Assembly: GCA_004554075.1 (NCBI GenBank) | Contig: SFOB01000059.1 | Coordinates: forward strand, 1-14,649 | Direction of reading: 5' to 3' | DNA length: 14,649 bases | From: Treponema sp. | GTDB taxonomy: Bacteria > Spirochaetota > Spirochaetia > Treponematales > Treponemataceae | Shown here: positions 1 through 7,353 of the stretch, one piece after another | Layout of the letters: each line of letters begins with the position of its first letter | Numbering within the stretch: the stretch's first letter is position 1 | Made by a program: the position numbers and the translations under genes | The notes under the pieces: model-generated | The model's input: only the letters and a program-made list of their open reading frames with translations | What the model was told of the DNA's origin: nothing | The model's database searches: none

Positions 1-187
1 TTTTTATTATTTTAAGAAACCAGTTTTAGAAGGAGATGAAAGAATAATACCAGAAATTTCAGTTACATCTTCTGCCTGTAATAAAAAGCGTGCAGAAGTT
101 TTATCCGGAATATTAAATACCCCGGAATAAAAAATGAATATGCAGATTAAAGAAGAAAGAAAAACTGGTTTCTTAAAATAATAAAAA
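1..187. repeat. 27-bp perfect inverted repeat at window edge
   Basis: Bases 1-27 are the exact reverse complement of 161-187, with 133 bp between the arms. Pairing stops abruptly at 28/160, while the outer end runs off the left edge, so the full arm may be longer. Both arms lie in the short minus-strand reading frame at 7-201: one encodes part of its N-terminus, the other its last residues and stop. The position at the very end of the window makes an assembly fold-back a strong alternative to a real genomic repeat. Confidence 0.9.
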
Positions 188-201
188 GCCTTTACTGCCA
201 T
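7..201 (-). CDS. Truncated membrane protein, possibly ComEC/Rec2 N-terminus
   Basis: This is a 64-residue frame. The ATG overlaps the stop of the HEAT-like gene (ATGGCAGTAA), and AGGA lies 5 nt upstream, so the start looks real and translationally coupled. A hydrophobic segment covers about residues 13-30, followed by a segment ending in EISGIILSSPSKTG. That layout, one membrane segment and then a small beta domain with a G-hhh-S-P-K pattern, resembles the N-terminus (DUF4131) of ComEC/Rec2 DNA-uptake channels, which are usually several hundred residues. The assignment is weak and made by eye. The last residues and the stop come from the 27-bp inverted repeat, so the real protein probably continues and the stop may be artificial. 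Alternatively it is a genuine small membrane protein or a remnant. Confidence 0.4.
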   Translation of the reverse strand: MAVKAFYYFKKPVFLSSLICIFIFYSGVFNIPDKTSARFLLQAEDVTEISGIILSSPSKTGFLK

Positions 202-1364
202 CTGAGTCCTGACAGTGCTGCTCGGGCAGCAGTCAGAACCGATTCCTCATAATTAAGATAAGTCACAGCAAGCAGTGAGTCAAAGGCAGCTTTGTCGCCG
301 ATAGCACCTAAAGTATTGATTACTGCCAGTACAATTTCAGAAGCAACAGTACTTCCGTTTTCTGTACGGGCATTCAATTCTTCCAGGTAGCTGATAAGCG
401 GAGACACAGCATCAAGGGGCGAAATGTTTCTCAGTGAAGTAATAACAGTTTTAAACTGTTCCTCATTCATATTTCTTTTGTCGTAGAGCTTCTTTGAAAT
501 TGCAAAATATGAAAGAGCTGTAGCTGACGCACGGGTCCAGTTATTATCATCCAGAATTTTAAGAGCAGTAAGCTGAACCTTAATATTCTCTGCAGAAGTT
601 CCAGAAGAATTGTCTATATATAATATAGACTCACTTAACACATTTTCTGCAATTTCACAGAGATTTTTTTTCGAAATTTGTGAATTTTTTTGCGAAAGTT
701 CAAAAATTTCAATTATTTTCTTCATATCTGAACCTTTAATAAGTTCAGCAACTTCGTTCATTGCATTTGGAATAAGTGCAATTACAGCCTTTTCAATTTC
801 TTTATTGTAAGACGAATATGTAGAATCATTTAAGAATCCGTATAAGATCTTGAAGGATTCTTCATTTCCAGTAATTTCAAGAGCGCTGACACAAGCCTTA
901 AAAACTCCGCTGTCTGCAGATTTTACATCTGTAGTTTTTAAATAAGAGTTCAATAAAGCTGTAAAAGAAGCTGAAGGCACTATATCCTTAAGAGTAATAG
1001 TTTTTGAAATTACAGCAATCTGAACTGTAGAACTCTTATTGAATTCAGTAAAAAGAGAAATCAGATTTTCTGTAAGTTTTGCTTTGTTTTCTTCACTTAG
1101 TTTTTTTACGATTTCTGGAGAATATGAAAGAATGGCAGCAACAGCAAGTCCATCCAGCTCTCTGTCATTTCCAAGAATTTCTTTATTTTCCAGACAGAAA
1201 TCTACAGCCTGTCTTGAAATCCATTCTGCATCCTCTGGAGAAGCTTCTCTAACAGCAGAAGTTTTATCTGAAATATTGCCTTTAATAAATTTGATTTTTG
1301 TAGTCTGTGCAAAGGCAGAAAATGCGAATGTTATAAAAAATATAAGGCTAAGAGTTTTCTTCAT
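192..1364 (-). CDS. Exported HEAT-repeat-like protein
   Basis: A 390-residue protein with a clear signal peptide: MKK, a hydrophobic stretch to about residue 18, then AFA followed by Gln, so signal peptidase I would cut near residue 19. There is no lipobox cysteine. The rest is almost wholly helical, with repeated hydrophobic helix pairs. The last one (about residues 355-388, with IGDKAAFDSLLAV and then a run of small residues) looks like a HEAT/armadillo unit. Such solenoids bind other proteins and have no catalytic role, so it is probably a periplasmic scaffold; the partner is unknown. The start has GAGGT 7 nt upstream. It lies 21 bp after the pilZ-type gene on the same strand and overlaps the next frame by 10 bp, so the three are probably cotranscribed. 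The HEAT call is by eye. Confidence 0.75.
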   Translation of the reverse strand: MKKTLSLIFFITFAFSAFAQTTKIKFIKGNISDKTSAVREASPEDAEWISRQAVDFCLENKEILGNDRELDGLAVAAILSYSPEIVKKLSEENKAKLTENLISLFTEFNKSSTVQIAVISKTITLKDIVPSASFTALLNSYLKTTDVKSADSGVFKACVSALEITGNEESFKILYGFLNDSTYSSYNKEIEKAVIALIPNAMNEVAELIKGSDMKKIIEIFELSQKNSQISKKNLCEIAENVLSESILYIDNSSGTSAENIKVQLTALKILDDNNWTRASATALSYFAISKKLYDKRNMNEEQFKTVITSLRNISPLDAVSPLISYLEELNARTENGSTVASEIVLAVINTLGAIGDKAAFDSLLAVTYLNYEESVLTAARAALSGLRWQ

Positions 1365-1385
1365 AATCAGTACCTCATTGTTTTC

Positions 1386-2636
1386 CTAAAAAACATTTAT
1401 CTCGTCTTCTTTGTATGGTATATCGTCATTAGAATCAGCTTTACCGCTCTCAGACGGAATCATATTTGGAACACTTGTAGCCTCACCTTTTGCTTCCGCA
1501 ATATCTTTTGCAACTTCTGATGCGGCCTCTTTATTTTCCCCTTCAATCCCTTCAGTACCTTCAGTTCCTTCTGTTTTTACTTCCTGTTGAGCCTGAGCCA
1601 GTTCCTCATTTTCATCATCTTCAGTCTGTTCAAGTGCTTCAAGAACTTCCTTTTCATTCTGTGGCATCATGTTGTAAACAAACTTAAGAACTTCATTACG
1701 CATAGAAGTTTCAATGTGAGTACATTCAAAGTGCAGAAGCGACTGATTCTGCTCTTCGTTAAACTCTACGGTTCTAATAATACCAACCATAAGAATCAGC
1801 TTATTCTGGATATTGTACTGCAGTTTGATCTTAACATTCTGCAGGCCTTTTCCACCGATTCTTATGAGTGCTCCGGATTCAGAGATGTCCTCAATTAAAC
1901 AACGGAAACCGTTCTGGGTTTCAATTGCATTGATATCAATTTTATCTTTTTTGATTATATAAAGCATTCCGTGAATCTGACACTTTACGCGAACTGCTTT
2001 TCTCTTCTGTGTTCTTACAAGGTTTGATGAATGCTTGAGGAAGAGAGCTGATTTACCAAGGAAAAGTCCGCTCTGGGTAACTGTAGTATCAAATACATAG
2101 CGGGCATCTCCTTTACGCCAGAGATAAACACTGATTACTTTTCCTACCCAGTCTTCACCTGTAAAAGGAATAAGATTCTTCTGTCTTGGAACGTTTATTA
2201 CAAGGAAGTTTCCATTGCCAACAATTTCTGAAGCAAATACACCTTTGCCCGGAAGAATGATTCGGAGAGTCTGTCCTTTATCCAGAGAATGTGTAGTTGT
2301 CATTCCCTTTTTATCATCAGCTTCATTCTGAATCTTAGTTCTGTAATTAAAAAGCTTTGTCATTATCAGCTGATTTTTCTGAGAATTATCAGCACTGGTC
2401 ATTTCTGAAATCTGGGTCATACACTTTGTCAAAGATGGCAAAGAATAAAAGAGAGAGGTTGGCTGCTCAAGATTACATAATTCTGCAGCATTCCATAAGA
2501 GTGATATTTCTGTAAATGAAAATCCTGAATCAAGTCCAGTTATAAAAAAGTTAATGCGCGGCTTGAAGGCTGTATATACAGCTCCCATTATGGCCAGAAT
2601 AATTACTAAAATTATTAAAAAAGTTACTGTGTACAA
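1386..2636 (-). CDS. Membrane-anchored PilZ-domain c-di-GMP receptor
   Basis: A PilZ protein of about 416 residues from the TTG at 2636; numbering here is from the upstream TTG at 2663 (425 residues). Residues 11-31 form one N-terminal membrane segment. A central domain, about 125-215, resembles the YcgR-type N-terminal domain. The PilZ domain follows with both ligand motifs intact: RKAVR (RxxxR) at 221-225 and DISESG (D/NxSxxG) at 259-264. This predicts cyclic di-GMP binding on the cytoplasmic side, probably acting on motility or the envelope through a partner. The C-terminal 90 residues are acidic and low-complexity with TEG repeats. I prefer the 2636 TTG because GAGGG lies 4 nt upstream; the 2663 TTG has no ribosome binding site and lies inside a -10 box. 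The HEAT-like gene follows after 21 bp. Confidence 0.88.
   Translation of the reverse strand: MYTVTFLIILVIILAIMGAVYTAFKPRINFFITGLDSGFSFTEISLLWNAAELCNLEQPTSLFYSLPSLTKCMTQISEMTSADNSQKNQLIMTKLFNYRTKIQNEADDKKGMTTTHSLDKGQTLRIILPGKGVFASEIVGNGNFLVINVPRQKNLIPFTGEDWVGKVISVYLWRKGDARYVFDTTVTQSGLFLGKSALFLKHSSNLVRTQKRKAVRVKCQIHGMLYIIKKDKIDINAIETQNGFRCLIEDISESGALIRIGGKGLQNVKIKLQYNIQNKLILMVGIIRTVEFNEEQNQSLLHFECTHIETSMRNEVLKFVYNMMPQNEKEVLEALEQTEDDENEELAQAQQEVKTEGTEGTEGIEGENKEAASEVAKDIAEAKGEATSVPNMIPSESGKADSNDDIPYKEDEINVF
1536..1571 (-). repeat. Four 9-bp tandem units encoding TEG repeats
   Basis: On the minus strand the units GAAGGAACT, GAAGGTACT, GAAGGGATT and GAAGGGGAA follow one another with a 9-bp period, giving a Glu-Gly-rich acidic run in the tail of the PilZ protein. 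Multiples of three keep the frame, so copy number can vary between strains without breaking the gene. Confidence 0.7.
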
Positions 2637-2651
2637 AATTCCCTCTTTTTT

Positions 2652-2672
2652 ATTATAATACAATTATAACAC
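2652..2672. promoter_or_regulatory. Divergent palindromic -10 region between pilZ-type and CPBP genes
   Basis: TTATAATACAATTATAA (2653-2669) is a perfect 7-bp inverted repeat around 3 bp. On the minus strand TATAAT at 2663-2668 is preceded by TGT, an extended -10 for the PilZ gene. On the plus strand TATAAT at 2654-2659, or TATAAC at 2665-2670, could serve the CPBP gene, whose ATG is at 2679. No good -35 box is seen on either side. The two promoters overlap, so they should compete. Confidence 0.55.
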
Positions 2673-2678
2673 ATTAGA

Positions 2679-3365
2679 ATGAAAAAGCATACTTTATTAT
2701 CGGATTTAGCAGTATTTTTGCTTATTATTTTCTTATTTATTGTACCTCCTTTCTTGACCACAGCGCTGCCTTCTGGCAAGGCACTTTTTTCCGGCTGGAG
2801 CTTTCCCTGGTATCAGATTTTACTTGCCCTTACAGGAAGCCTTATTCTTTTCTTTTTTTATGATAAAAGCCAAGCTGCCAGGGTGGCCCAGACAGGCTCA
2901 GTAACAGACAGATTATGGCAGCGTCTTATTGTCTTTCCGCTTATATTTACTTTTGGCATGCTTTTTGCAATTTCTCTTTTCTGCCGTTTTCTTTCTGAAA
3001 TTACCGGCTCTTATGATGCAGAACTTCTTGTTACAAAACCTGTAAACGCCCTGCAATGGCTCTTCTGCCTGCTAAACTTTTTATGCGCTGCCTTTTACGA
3101 AGAAGTACTGTACCGCTTTTATTTTGTTGACCAGTTATTCGGCCTGATTACAAGAAAAAAAATCTGGCGTGGAAGCAGGATTTTGTGTGAGGTCCTGGGG
3201 CTTTTGGTTTTTGCTTTTGCCCATCTTTATATGGGCTGGATTTCAGTTTTGAATGCTGCCCTGGCCCATGTAGCTTTGCGTCTGTGTTATAAAAAGTCCT
3301 GCAGACTCTGGCCCTGTGTTGCGGCTCATTTTATTTACAATGTAATTTCTTTGATTTTGTTATAA
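2679..3365 (+). CDS. CPBP family intramembrane metalloprotease
   Basis: A 228-residue, very hydrophobic protein with about six membrane segments. All three CPBP (Abi/CAAX-protease-like) motifs are present: EEVLYR (EExxxR) at residues 141-146, FAFAH with H182, and HFIYN (HxxxN) at 217-221. These residues bind the catalytic metal inside the membrane, so the enzyme is probably active. Family members cleave prenylated or other membrane proteins; bacterial roles range from bacteriocin self-immunity to scaffold functions, and nothing here shows the substrate. The ATG has no ribosome binding site and a near-consensus -10 lies 8-19 nt upstream, so the leader is very short. It is a lone plus-strand gene, divergent from the PilZ gene, and its last 31 bp overlap the end of the DUF4340 gene on the other strand. 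No terminator is visible. Confidence 0.9.
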   Translation: MKKHTLLSDLAVFLLIIFLFIVPPFLTTALPSGKALFSGWSFPWYQILLALTGSLILFFFYDKSQAARVAQTGSVTDRLWQRLIVFPLIFTFGMLFAISLFCRFLSEITGSYDAELLVTKPVNALQWLFCLLNFLCAAFYEEVLYRFYFVDQLFGLITRKKIWRGSRILCEVLGLLVFAFAHLYMGWISVLNAALAHVALRLCYKKSCRLWPCVAAHFIYNVISLILL

Positions 3366-4312
3366 GTCCAGCTGCTGATTGTTGAGTAAGAATTATAAAT
3401 CAGTTCTCCTTCTGAATCAAAATAATTTGTTTCTACCAGATATGTACTTTCCTGATTTGCCAGAGGATTTATTTTTATTTTGATTGAGCTCTTATCTCCG
3501 TTTTCAATATCAAGGCCCAGAAGAGTTTCAGACTTACTGGAATCTAAAATCTGATCGCTGGTAGGAATGCCGCCATGGCGTAATTCAAGAAGCTTGTCTG
3601 CCTGCTCTGATTTTCCTGTGATTTTGTTTATGCTTTTATAAGCCTTTTCTGTGCTGATGGCTGTGATGGTCTGAATATCGGTACTAACAATTTCTCTGGA
3701 GATAATATATGGTTCTGCCCAGCTTTGAACTGAGGTTGTAAGATATGTGTCCAGAGAAGTATCAATTTCATAGACCTGAGTATTAGAGCCGGTCATCAGA
3801 TAGCGCGAACTGAGTGAGAAGTCCTGGTTGCCGAAGATCAGTTCGTGAAAGCTTTCTGAATCGGAGCTTTCGTTTGTGTAATTATACCTGATGTGGAATT
3901 CAGTGCCGTTTGTGAGTCCAAGAGAAGAGTTTGAGTTAATTTTGTCTGATATTTTATACAGATTACGAACTTTTATTAATTCTTCAATAAAATTATTAAT
4001 CCTTTCTGGAGATGCAGGAATATCAACTCTTAGCTGAATCGGTCCGTTTATTGATTCTGTGTCTCTCGCTACTGTCCAGAAACTGCCGATGTTTTTAAGA
4101 ACAAGAGTGCCTGTGGCATCCTGCAGGATGATAGATTCAATGCTGTTTTTGTATTTCTGATTAACAAGAGCTGTTTTTACCTTTTCTCTTTTGTCGGTTG
4201 AGGTGCAGCTTTTTGTAAAAGACAGAATATAGAGGACTGTAAGAATTGCTGCAAGTCCGATGAGTATTTTCGAATTTTTAGTGAATTTTGAGCTATTTTT
4301 CGCGTTTAACAT
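3335..4312 (-). CDS. DUF4340 domain protein of ABC export operon
   Basis: A 325-residue protein with a short basic N-terminus, one membrane anchor at about residues 15-33, and a large extracytoplasmic part. The region after the anchor (IESIILQDATGTLVLKN, then SFWTV) has the repeating beta pattern of DUF4340 proteins, in which an Ile/Leu-rich strand is followed by a Gly-x-W/F turn. Such proteins are commonly encoded next to GldG-type ABC auxiliary proteins, and that context holds here. C36 is not in a lipobox, so it is not a lipoprotein. The gene is last in the operon; its ATG overlaps the end of the permease gene by 20 bp, with GGGGT about 8 nt upstream. It probably works with the permease-auxiliary protein on the outer face of the membrane. 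The molecular role of the family is not established. Confidence 0.8.
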   Translation of the reverse strand: MLNAKNSSKFTKNSKILIGLAAILTVLYILSFTKSCTSTDKREKVKTALVNQKYKNSIESIILQDATGTLVLKNIGSFWTVARDTESINGPIQLRVDIPASPERINNFIEELIKVRNLYKISDKINSNSSLGLTNGTEFHIRYNYTNESSDSESFHELIFGNQDFSLSSRYLMTGSNTQVYEIDTSLDTYLTTSVQSWAEPYIISREIVSTDIQTITAISTEKAYKSINKITGKSEQADKLLELRHGGIPTSDQILDSSKSETLLGLDIENGDKSSIKIKINPLANQESTYLVETNYFDSEGELIYNSYSTISSWTYNKIKEITL

Positions 4313-6530
4313 TCAAAATTACCCCGATAGCGATGAGTAAAAGCGGTAAAATCGCAAAGAGTATAATAAAGGTAATGAGACGTAAAGAGTTCATCTGAAC
4401 AAGGTCTGTTACCTTATAAAGGCTTGTATCTCTTGTGGTACGGCTCTGCAGAGTGGCAAGCTCCTCTTCTCCATTGAGTTTCAAGAGGGCATTTGTAAGG
4501 AACTCAAAGTTGCGGTAATCACCAGAATCACCACCTATATAACCGTTCATTAGGGTGCTGACAAAGTACTGGTCTGGAATGATAATCAGATATGAGTTCT
4601 CCGAAGAAGCTGCATTGAAAAGCCCTGGTAAAGCTCCCCGTATTTCAGCTGCAAGGATTTTTGAAGAATATTCTGAACCTGAGTTTTTACCCTGCTGATT
4701 CATCAGGAATGGATTTGTTTCAAAAAGCTTTTCTGGGCTGGACTTGTCTTCGTCAATGCCCCAGGCTGCTGTAGAACTGAGTAAATATGGAGATACTTTA
4801 TATCCGTCTGTCTGGTCAGAAAGCTCAAGCGGTGTTACCCAGAAAAGAGTCATTCCAAGAGGGGCATTCTGCTGGGCCATAAGACTTGGCCAGAGAGGAT
4901 AATTCAAAAGCTGTGTTGAATTATTATCATCTGCATACATTGTTATACGGGCAGATGATATATCACCGGTAATCTGAGGAAGGAATCTGAGGCCCCAGTT
5001 TTCTGCCATCTCTATCAAGTTTGTTCGTGGAGCAGCTGTGATATACCAGGAGTTTTCAATATCTGCTGTATATGGGCTGATTGCAAGAAGCGCACTACTC
5101 TTGTTTTTTAAGATATATGCTTCAATGGCTATAGCCTGCTCAATGTTGATTTGGCTGTCGCCAAGAACAAGCAGCGGTCCCTGAGCATTATCCAGTTCCT
5201 TTGCAAAGGCCGGGTCTTCAATATAAAGCGGATTACATATAAAGCCCTGAGACTGAAGCCATGGAATAACGTAACTGTAGTCTTCTGTAAGACTGAGACC
5301 ATTTCCAACTACTATGTTTACTGTGCGGGCCTGGCCCGAAAGCAGATGGCGAAGGCGGCCGTCAAGATCGTATTCAAGAGTATTTGCTGCCATGGTAAAA
5401 GGAATAGTTTCGGCATTGCCGTCCTGTTCAATTACGATTGCAGAATATACTGTAAGGAACTCTGTGCTGGTTCCAGAAACTGTACGAAGCTGCTGGCTTG
5501 CAATTCCGTAATTTTCAAGCATTGTACGTGTGCTGCTGTCTTTGTCGGGATCCTTTATAATCAGGCTGATTTTACGGCTTTGGGAAGCATATTCTGTGAG
5601 GAAATCAGCTACATCGCGAATCTGAGGATAGAGTTTTGCAATTGATGAAGAGCGATAGTAAGTGATTTTTACAGGGCTTTCAATTCTGCTTATGAGTGAC
5701 TTTGAATATTTTGAAATTGAGTAAGTTTTATTTTTTGAAAAATCAATACGGGTATACCAGCGGCTTCCGTTCAGCATAACAAGCAGGCTGATTACAGGAA
5801 GCAGGATATGCTGCACTTTTAGATTTTTGCTGAAGTGTCTGCCCTTTTTTATCTGAATAAGAGTATCGCTCAAAAAGAGGAAGAAGACTGCTGAACCTGC
5901 CAGCCAGAGAAGGTCCCGTGTATCTAAAAGGCCTTTTCCAGCCGCATCAAAATGCCAGGCAAAACTCAGGCTTCTGGCAAGGCTTGTAAGAAAATCCGGG
6001 AGATTTACGTAAACTGCAAAAAGATGAGCACTGTTGAAAATGCCAAGTATAAGGGCGCTGATTATCAGGCTTGAAACCTTATTTGAAATGGCAGTTTGAA
6101 TAAAACCGCACAAAGAAATTACTGCTGCTCCGTAAAAAACAAGACAAATCAGGCTTGTAAAAATCTGTCCGCCATCTGTGGTGCCAAAAAGATTTACAAG
6201 GAGGATAGCAGGCAGAAGAAGGATTATCTGAATGCAGTATAAAATCAGTCTTGTAAGGAAAACTGCTGTTTCCCGCTTGAGACTCGAAAGCGGAATAAAA
6301 TCATCATAAGTGCTGAAGCTCTGTTTATAACAGAGTGCCGGAACCACAATTATGCAGATATAAGGAACGGCAGAGAAAAAAAGAATCAGGTCTGTAGTTC
6401 CAGAACCGGTAAAAAACTGCTGGCGGATAAAGAAGTTGATTGCTACGAAAACTTCAAAAAGAATTGAAATGATAACAAACGATGGAGTTCTTATGCTGTT
6501 TAGTAGATTATGTTTGAGAAAATTCTTCAT
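4293..6530 (-). CDS. Fused GldF-GldG-type ABC permease and auxiliary protein
   Basis: A 745-residue fusion. Residues 1-235 form an ABC-2 type permease with about six membrane helices, like GldF. After another helix (about 241-254) comes the typical GldG/ABC_transp_aux entry, WYTRIDFSKNKTYSIS (258-273), then a large extracytoplasmic domain and a final helix near residues 714-737 ending in KREK. GldF and GldG are separate proteins in gliding Bacteroidetes; joined forms with a GldA-like ATPase occur in many non-gliding bacteria. The protein should form the channel of an exporter together with the ATPase encoded just upstream. The start is firm: GGGGAG lies 4 nt before the ATG, one base after the ATPase stop. 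The substrate is unknown, and no gliding function is implied. Confidence 0.85.
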   Translation of the reverse strand: MKNFLKHNLLNSIRTPSFVIISILFEVFVAINFFIRQQFFTGSGTTDLILFFSAVPYICIIVVPALCYKQSFSTYDDFIPLSSLKRETAVFLTRLILYCIQIILLLPAILLVNLFGTTDGGQIFTSLICLVFYGAAVISLCGFIQTAISNKVSSLIISALILGIFNSAHLFAVYVNLPDFLTSLARSLSFAWHFDAAGKGLLDTRDLLWLAGSAVFFLFLSDTLIQIKKGRHFSKNLKVQHILLPVISLLVMLNGSRWYTRIDFSKNKTYSISKYSKSLISRIESPVKITYYRSSSIAKLYPQIRDVADFLTEYASQSRKISLIIKDPDKDSSTRTMLENYGIASQQLRTVSGTSTEFLTVYSAIVIEQDGNAETIPFTMAANTLEYDLDGRLRHLLSGQARTVNIVVGNGLSLTEDYSYVIPWLQSQGFICNPLYIEDPAFAKELDNAQGPLLVLGDSQINIEQAIAIEAYILKNKSSALLAISPYTADIENSWYITAAPRTNLIEMAENWGLRFLPQITGDISSARITMYADDNNSTQLLNYPLWPSLMAQQNAPLGMTLFWVTPLELSDQTDGYKVSPYLLSSTAAWGIDEDKSSPEKLFETNPFLMNQQGKNSGSEYSSKILAAEIRGALPGLFNAASSENSYLIIIPDQYFVSTLMNGYIGGDSGDYRNFEFLTNALLKLNGEEELATLQSRTTRDTSLYKVTDLVQMNSLRLITFIILFAILPLLLIAIGVILNVKREK

Positions 6531-6531
6531 C

Positions 6532-7287
6532 CTACTCCCCGCTTGTCTGTGTCAATTTTATAAACGCCTCTTCCAGAGACTTACTTCCAGCCTGCTTAGT
6601 AATTTGGTCTTCCGTTCCGCTGGCAGTAATCTTTCCATTACTCATAATGTAAAGGTTATCGCAAAGAGAGCGAACTTCCTGCAGAATATGAGTAGACATG
6701 AGCACAGCCTTTGTTTTAGAAAGCTTTTTGATTAAATCTCGCATCTGCAAAATCTGTGCCGGGTCCAGCCCGCTTACAGGCTCATCCAGAATCAGATTAG
6801 GCGGATTATGTATAATTGCCTGAGCAAAGCTTACACGCTGTTGCTGACCTTTTGAAAGAGTTTTGATTTTTTTAGAAAGCAGTTTTTCTATTGAGCATTC
6901 TTTGATTACAAGTTCGCAGGCTTCTTCTCTTTTCTCTTTTGAAATTCCGTGAGTATCTGCCGCGTAACGCAGAAAATCAATAACCCGCATATCCTTTGGA
7001 AGCAGCGGGATTTCCGGCACGTAGCCAATGTATTTCATGCAGAGCTCGGGATTTTCGTCTGTTGTAAAAGAGTTGCCATCCGGCAGGCTGATTGTAATAC
7101 TGCCTGAGGTCGGAAAATGAAAACCGCAGATAGCCTTCATGATTGTAGTTTTTCCAGATCCGTTTGGACCAAGCAAACCGGTTATAGAGCCGTCTGCGAT
7201 TGTAAGAGAGACGTCTGCTGCGGCGAAATCAGATTGATTGTAACTTTTTGAAAAATTACTTAATTCTATCATATAATTCAATAACAT
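6532..7287 (-). CDS. ABC transporter ATPase, GldA-like
   Basis: A 251-residue ABC ATPase with every core motif: Walker A GPNGSGKT (40-47), signature LSKGQ (144-148), Walker B LILDEP (165-170) and the switch histidine H200 in STHIL. The usual Q-loop glutamine is replaced by YVPE (E92), a variant seen in GldA and related ABC-2 exporter ATPases, which fits the permease immediately downstream. It would power export by the fused GldF-GldG protein. Two starts are possible: the ATG at 7287 has GGAAT about 5 nt upstream, inside a hairpin of the REP-like element; the ATG at 7272 (MIELSNFSKSY) aligns better with typical family N-termini but has no ribosome binding site. I keep 7287. Confidence 0.92.
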   Translation of the reverse strand: MLLNYMIELSNFSKSYNQSDFAAADVSLTIADGSITGLLGPNGSGKTTIMKAICGFHFPTSGSITISLPDGNSFTTDENPELCMKYIGYVPEIPLLPKDMRVIDFLRYAADTHGISKEKREEACELVIKECSIEKLLSKKIKTLSKGQQQRVSFAQAIIHNPPNLILDEPVSGLDPAQILQMRDLIKKLSKTKAVLMSTHILQEVRSLCDNLYIMSNGKITASGTEDQITKQAGSKSLEEAFIKLTQTSGE

Positions 7288-7289
7288 AT

Positions 7290-7350
7290 GTCATTCCGAA
7301 CTTGTTTCGGAATCTCATTTGTAAAGACCCTGAAACAAGTTCAGGGTGAC
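7290..7350. repeat. REP-like pair of palindromic hairpins
   Basis: There are two hairpins. ATTCCGAA (7293-7300) pairs with TTCGGAAT (7306-7313) around a CTTGT loop. ACCCTGAA (7327-7334) pairs with TTCAGGGT (7340-7347) around an ACAAG loop. Each is bounded by GTCA/TGAC, and the two are inverted copies of each other sharing the core AACTTGTTTC. Three base pairs differ between the copies, and in each case both sides changed, so pairing is kept. It fills the gap between the rnz stop and the ATPase start. This is REP/BIME architecture; no T-tract follows, so it is a poor classical terminator. Confidence 0.75.
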
Positions 7351-7353
7351 ACG

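Noticed and set aside
1039..1389. Plus-strand open frame of 116 codons opposite the HEAT-like gene
   Set aside because: It is antisense to a well-supported gene with signal peptide and ribosome binding site, and has no ribosome binding site of its own; a shadow frame.
4195..4212. Lipoprotein signal in the DUF4340 protein (Cys36)
   Set aside because: Residues before the cysteine (FTKS) do not fit a lipobox, and the hydrophobic segment is better read as a membrane anchor.
5151..5645. Plus-strand open frame of 164 codons inside the GldF-GldG gene
   Set aside because: Composition is Cys/Lys-rich without a recognisable fold, and the opposite strand encodes a continuous conserved protein.
7290..7350. 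Rho-independent terminator after rnz
   Set aside because: The stems are good but no U-tract follows either one, and the paired inverted design matches REP elements better.
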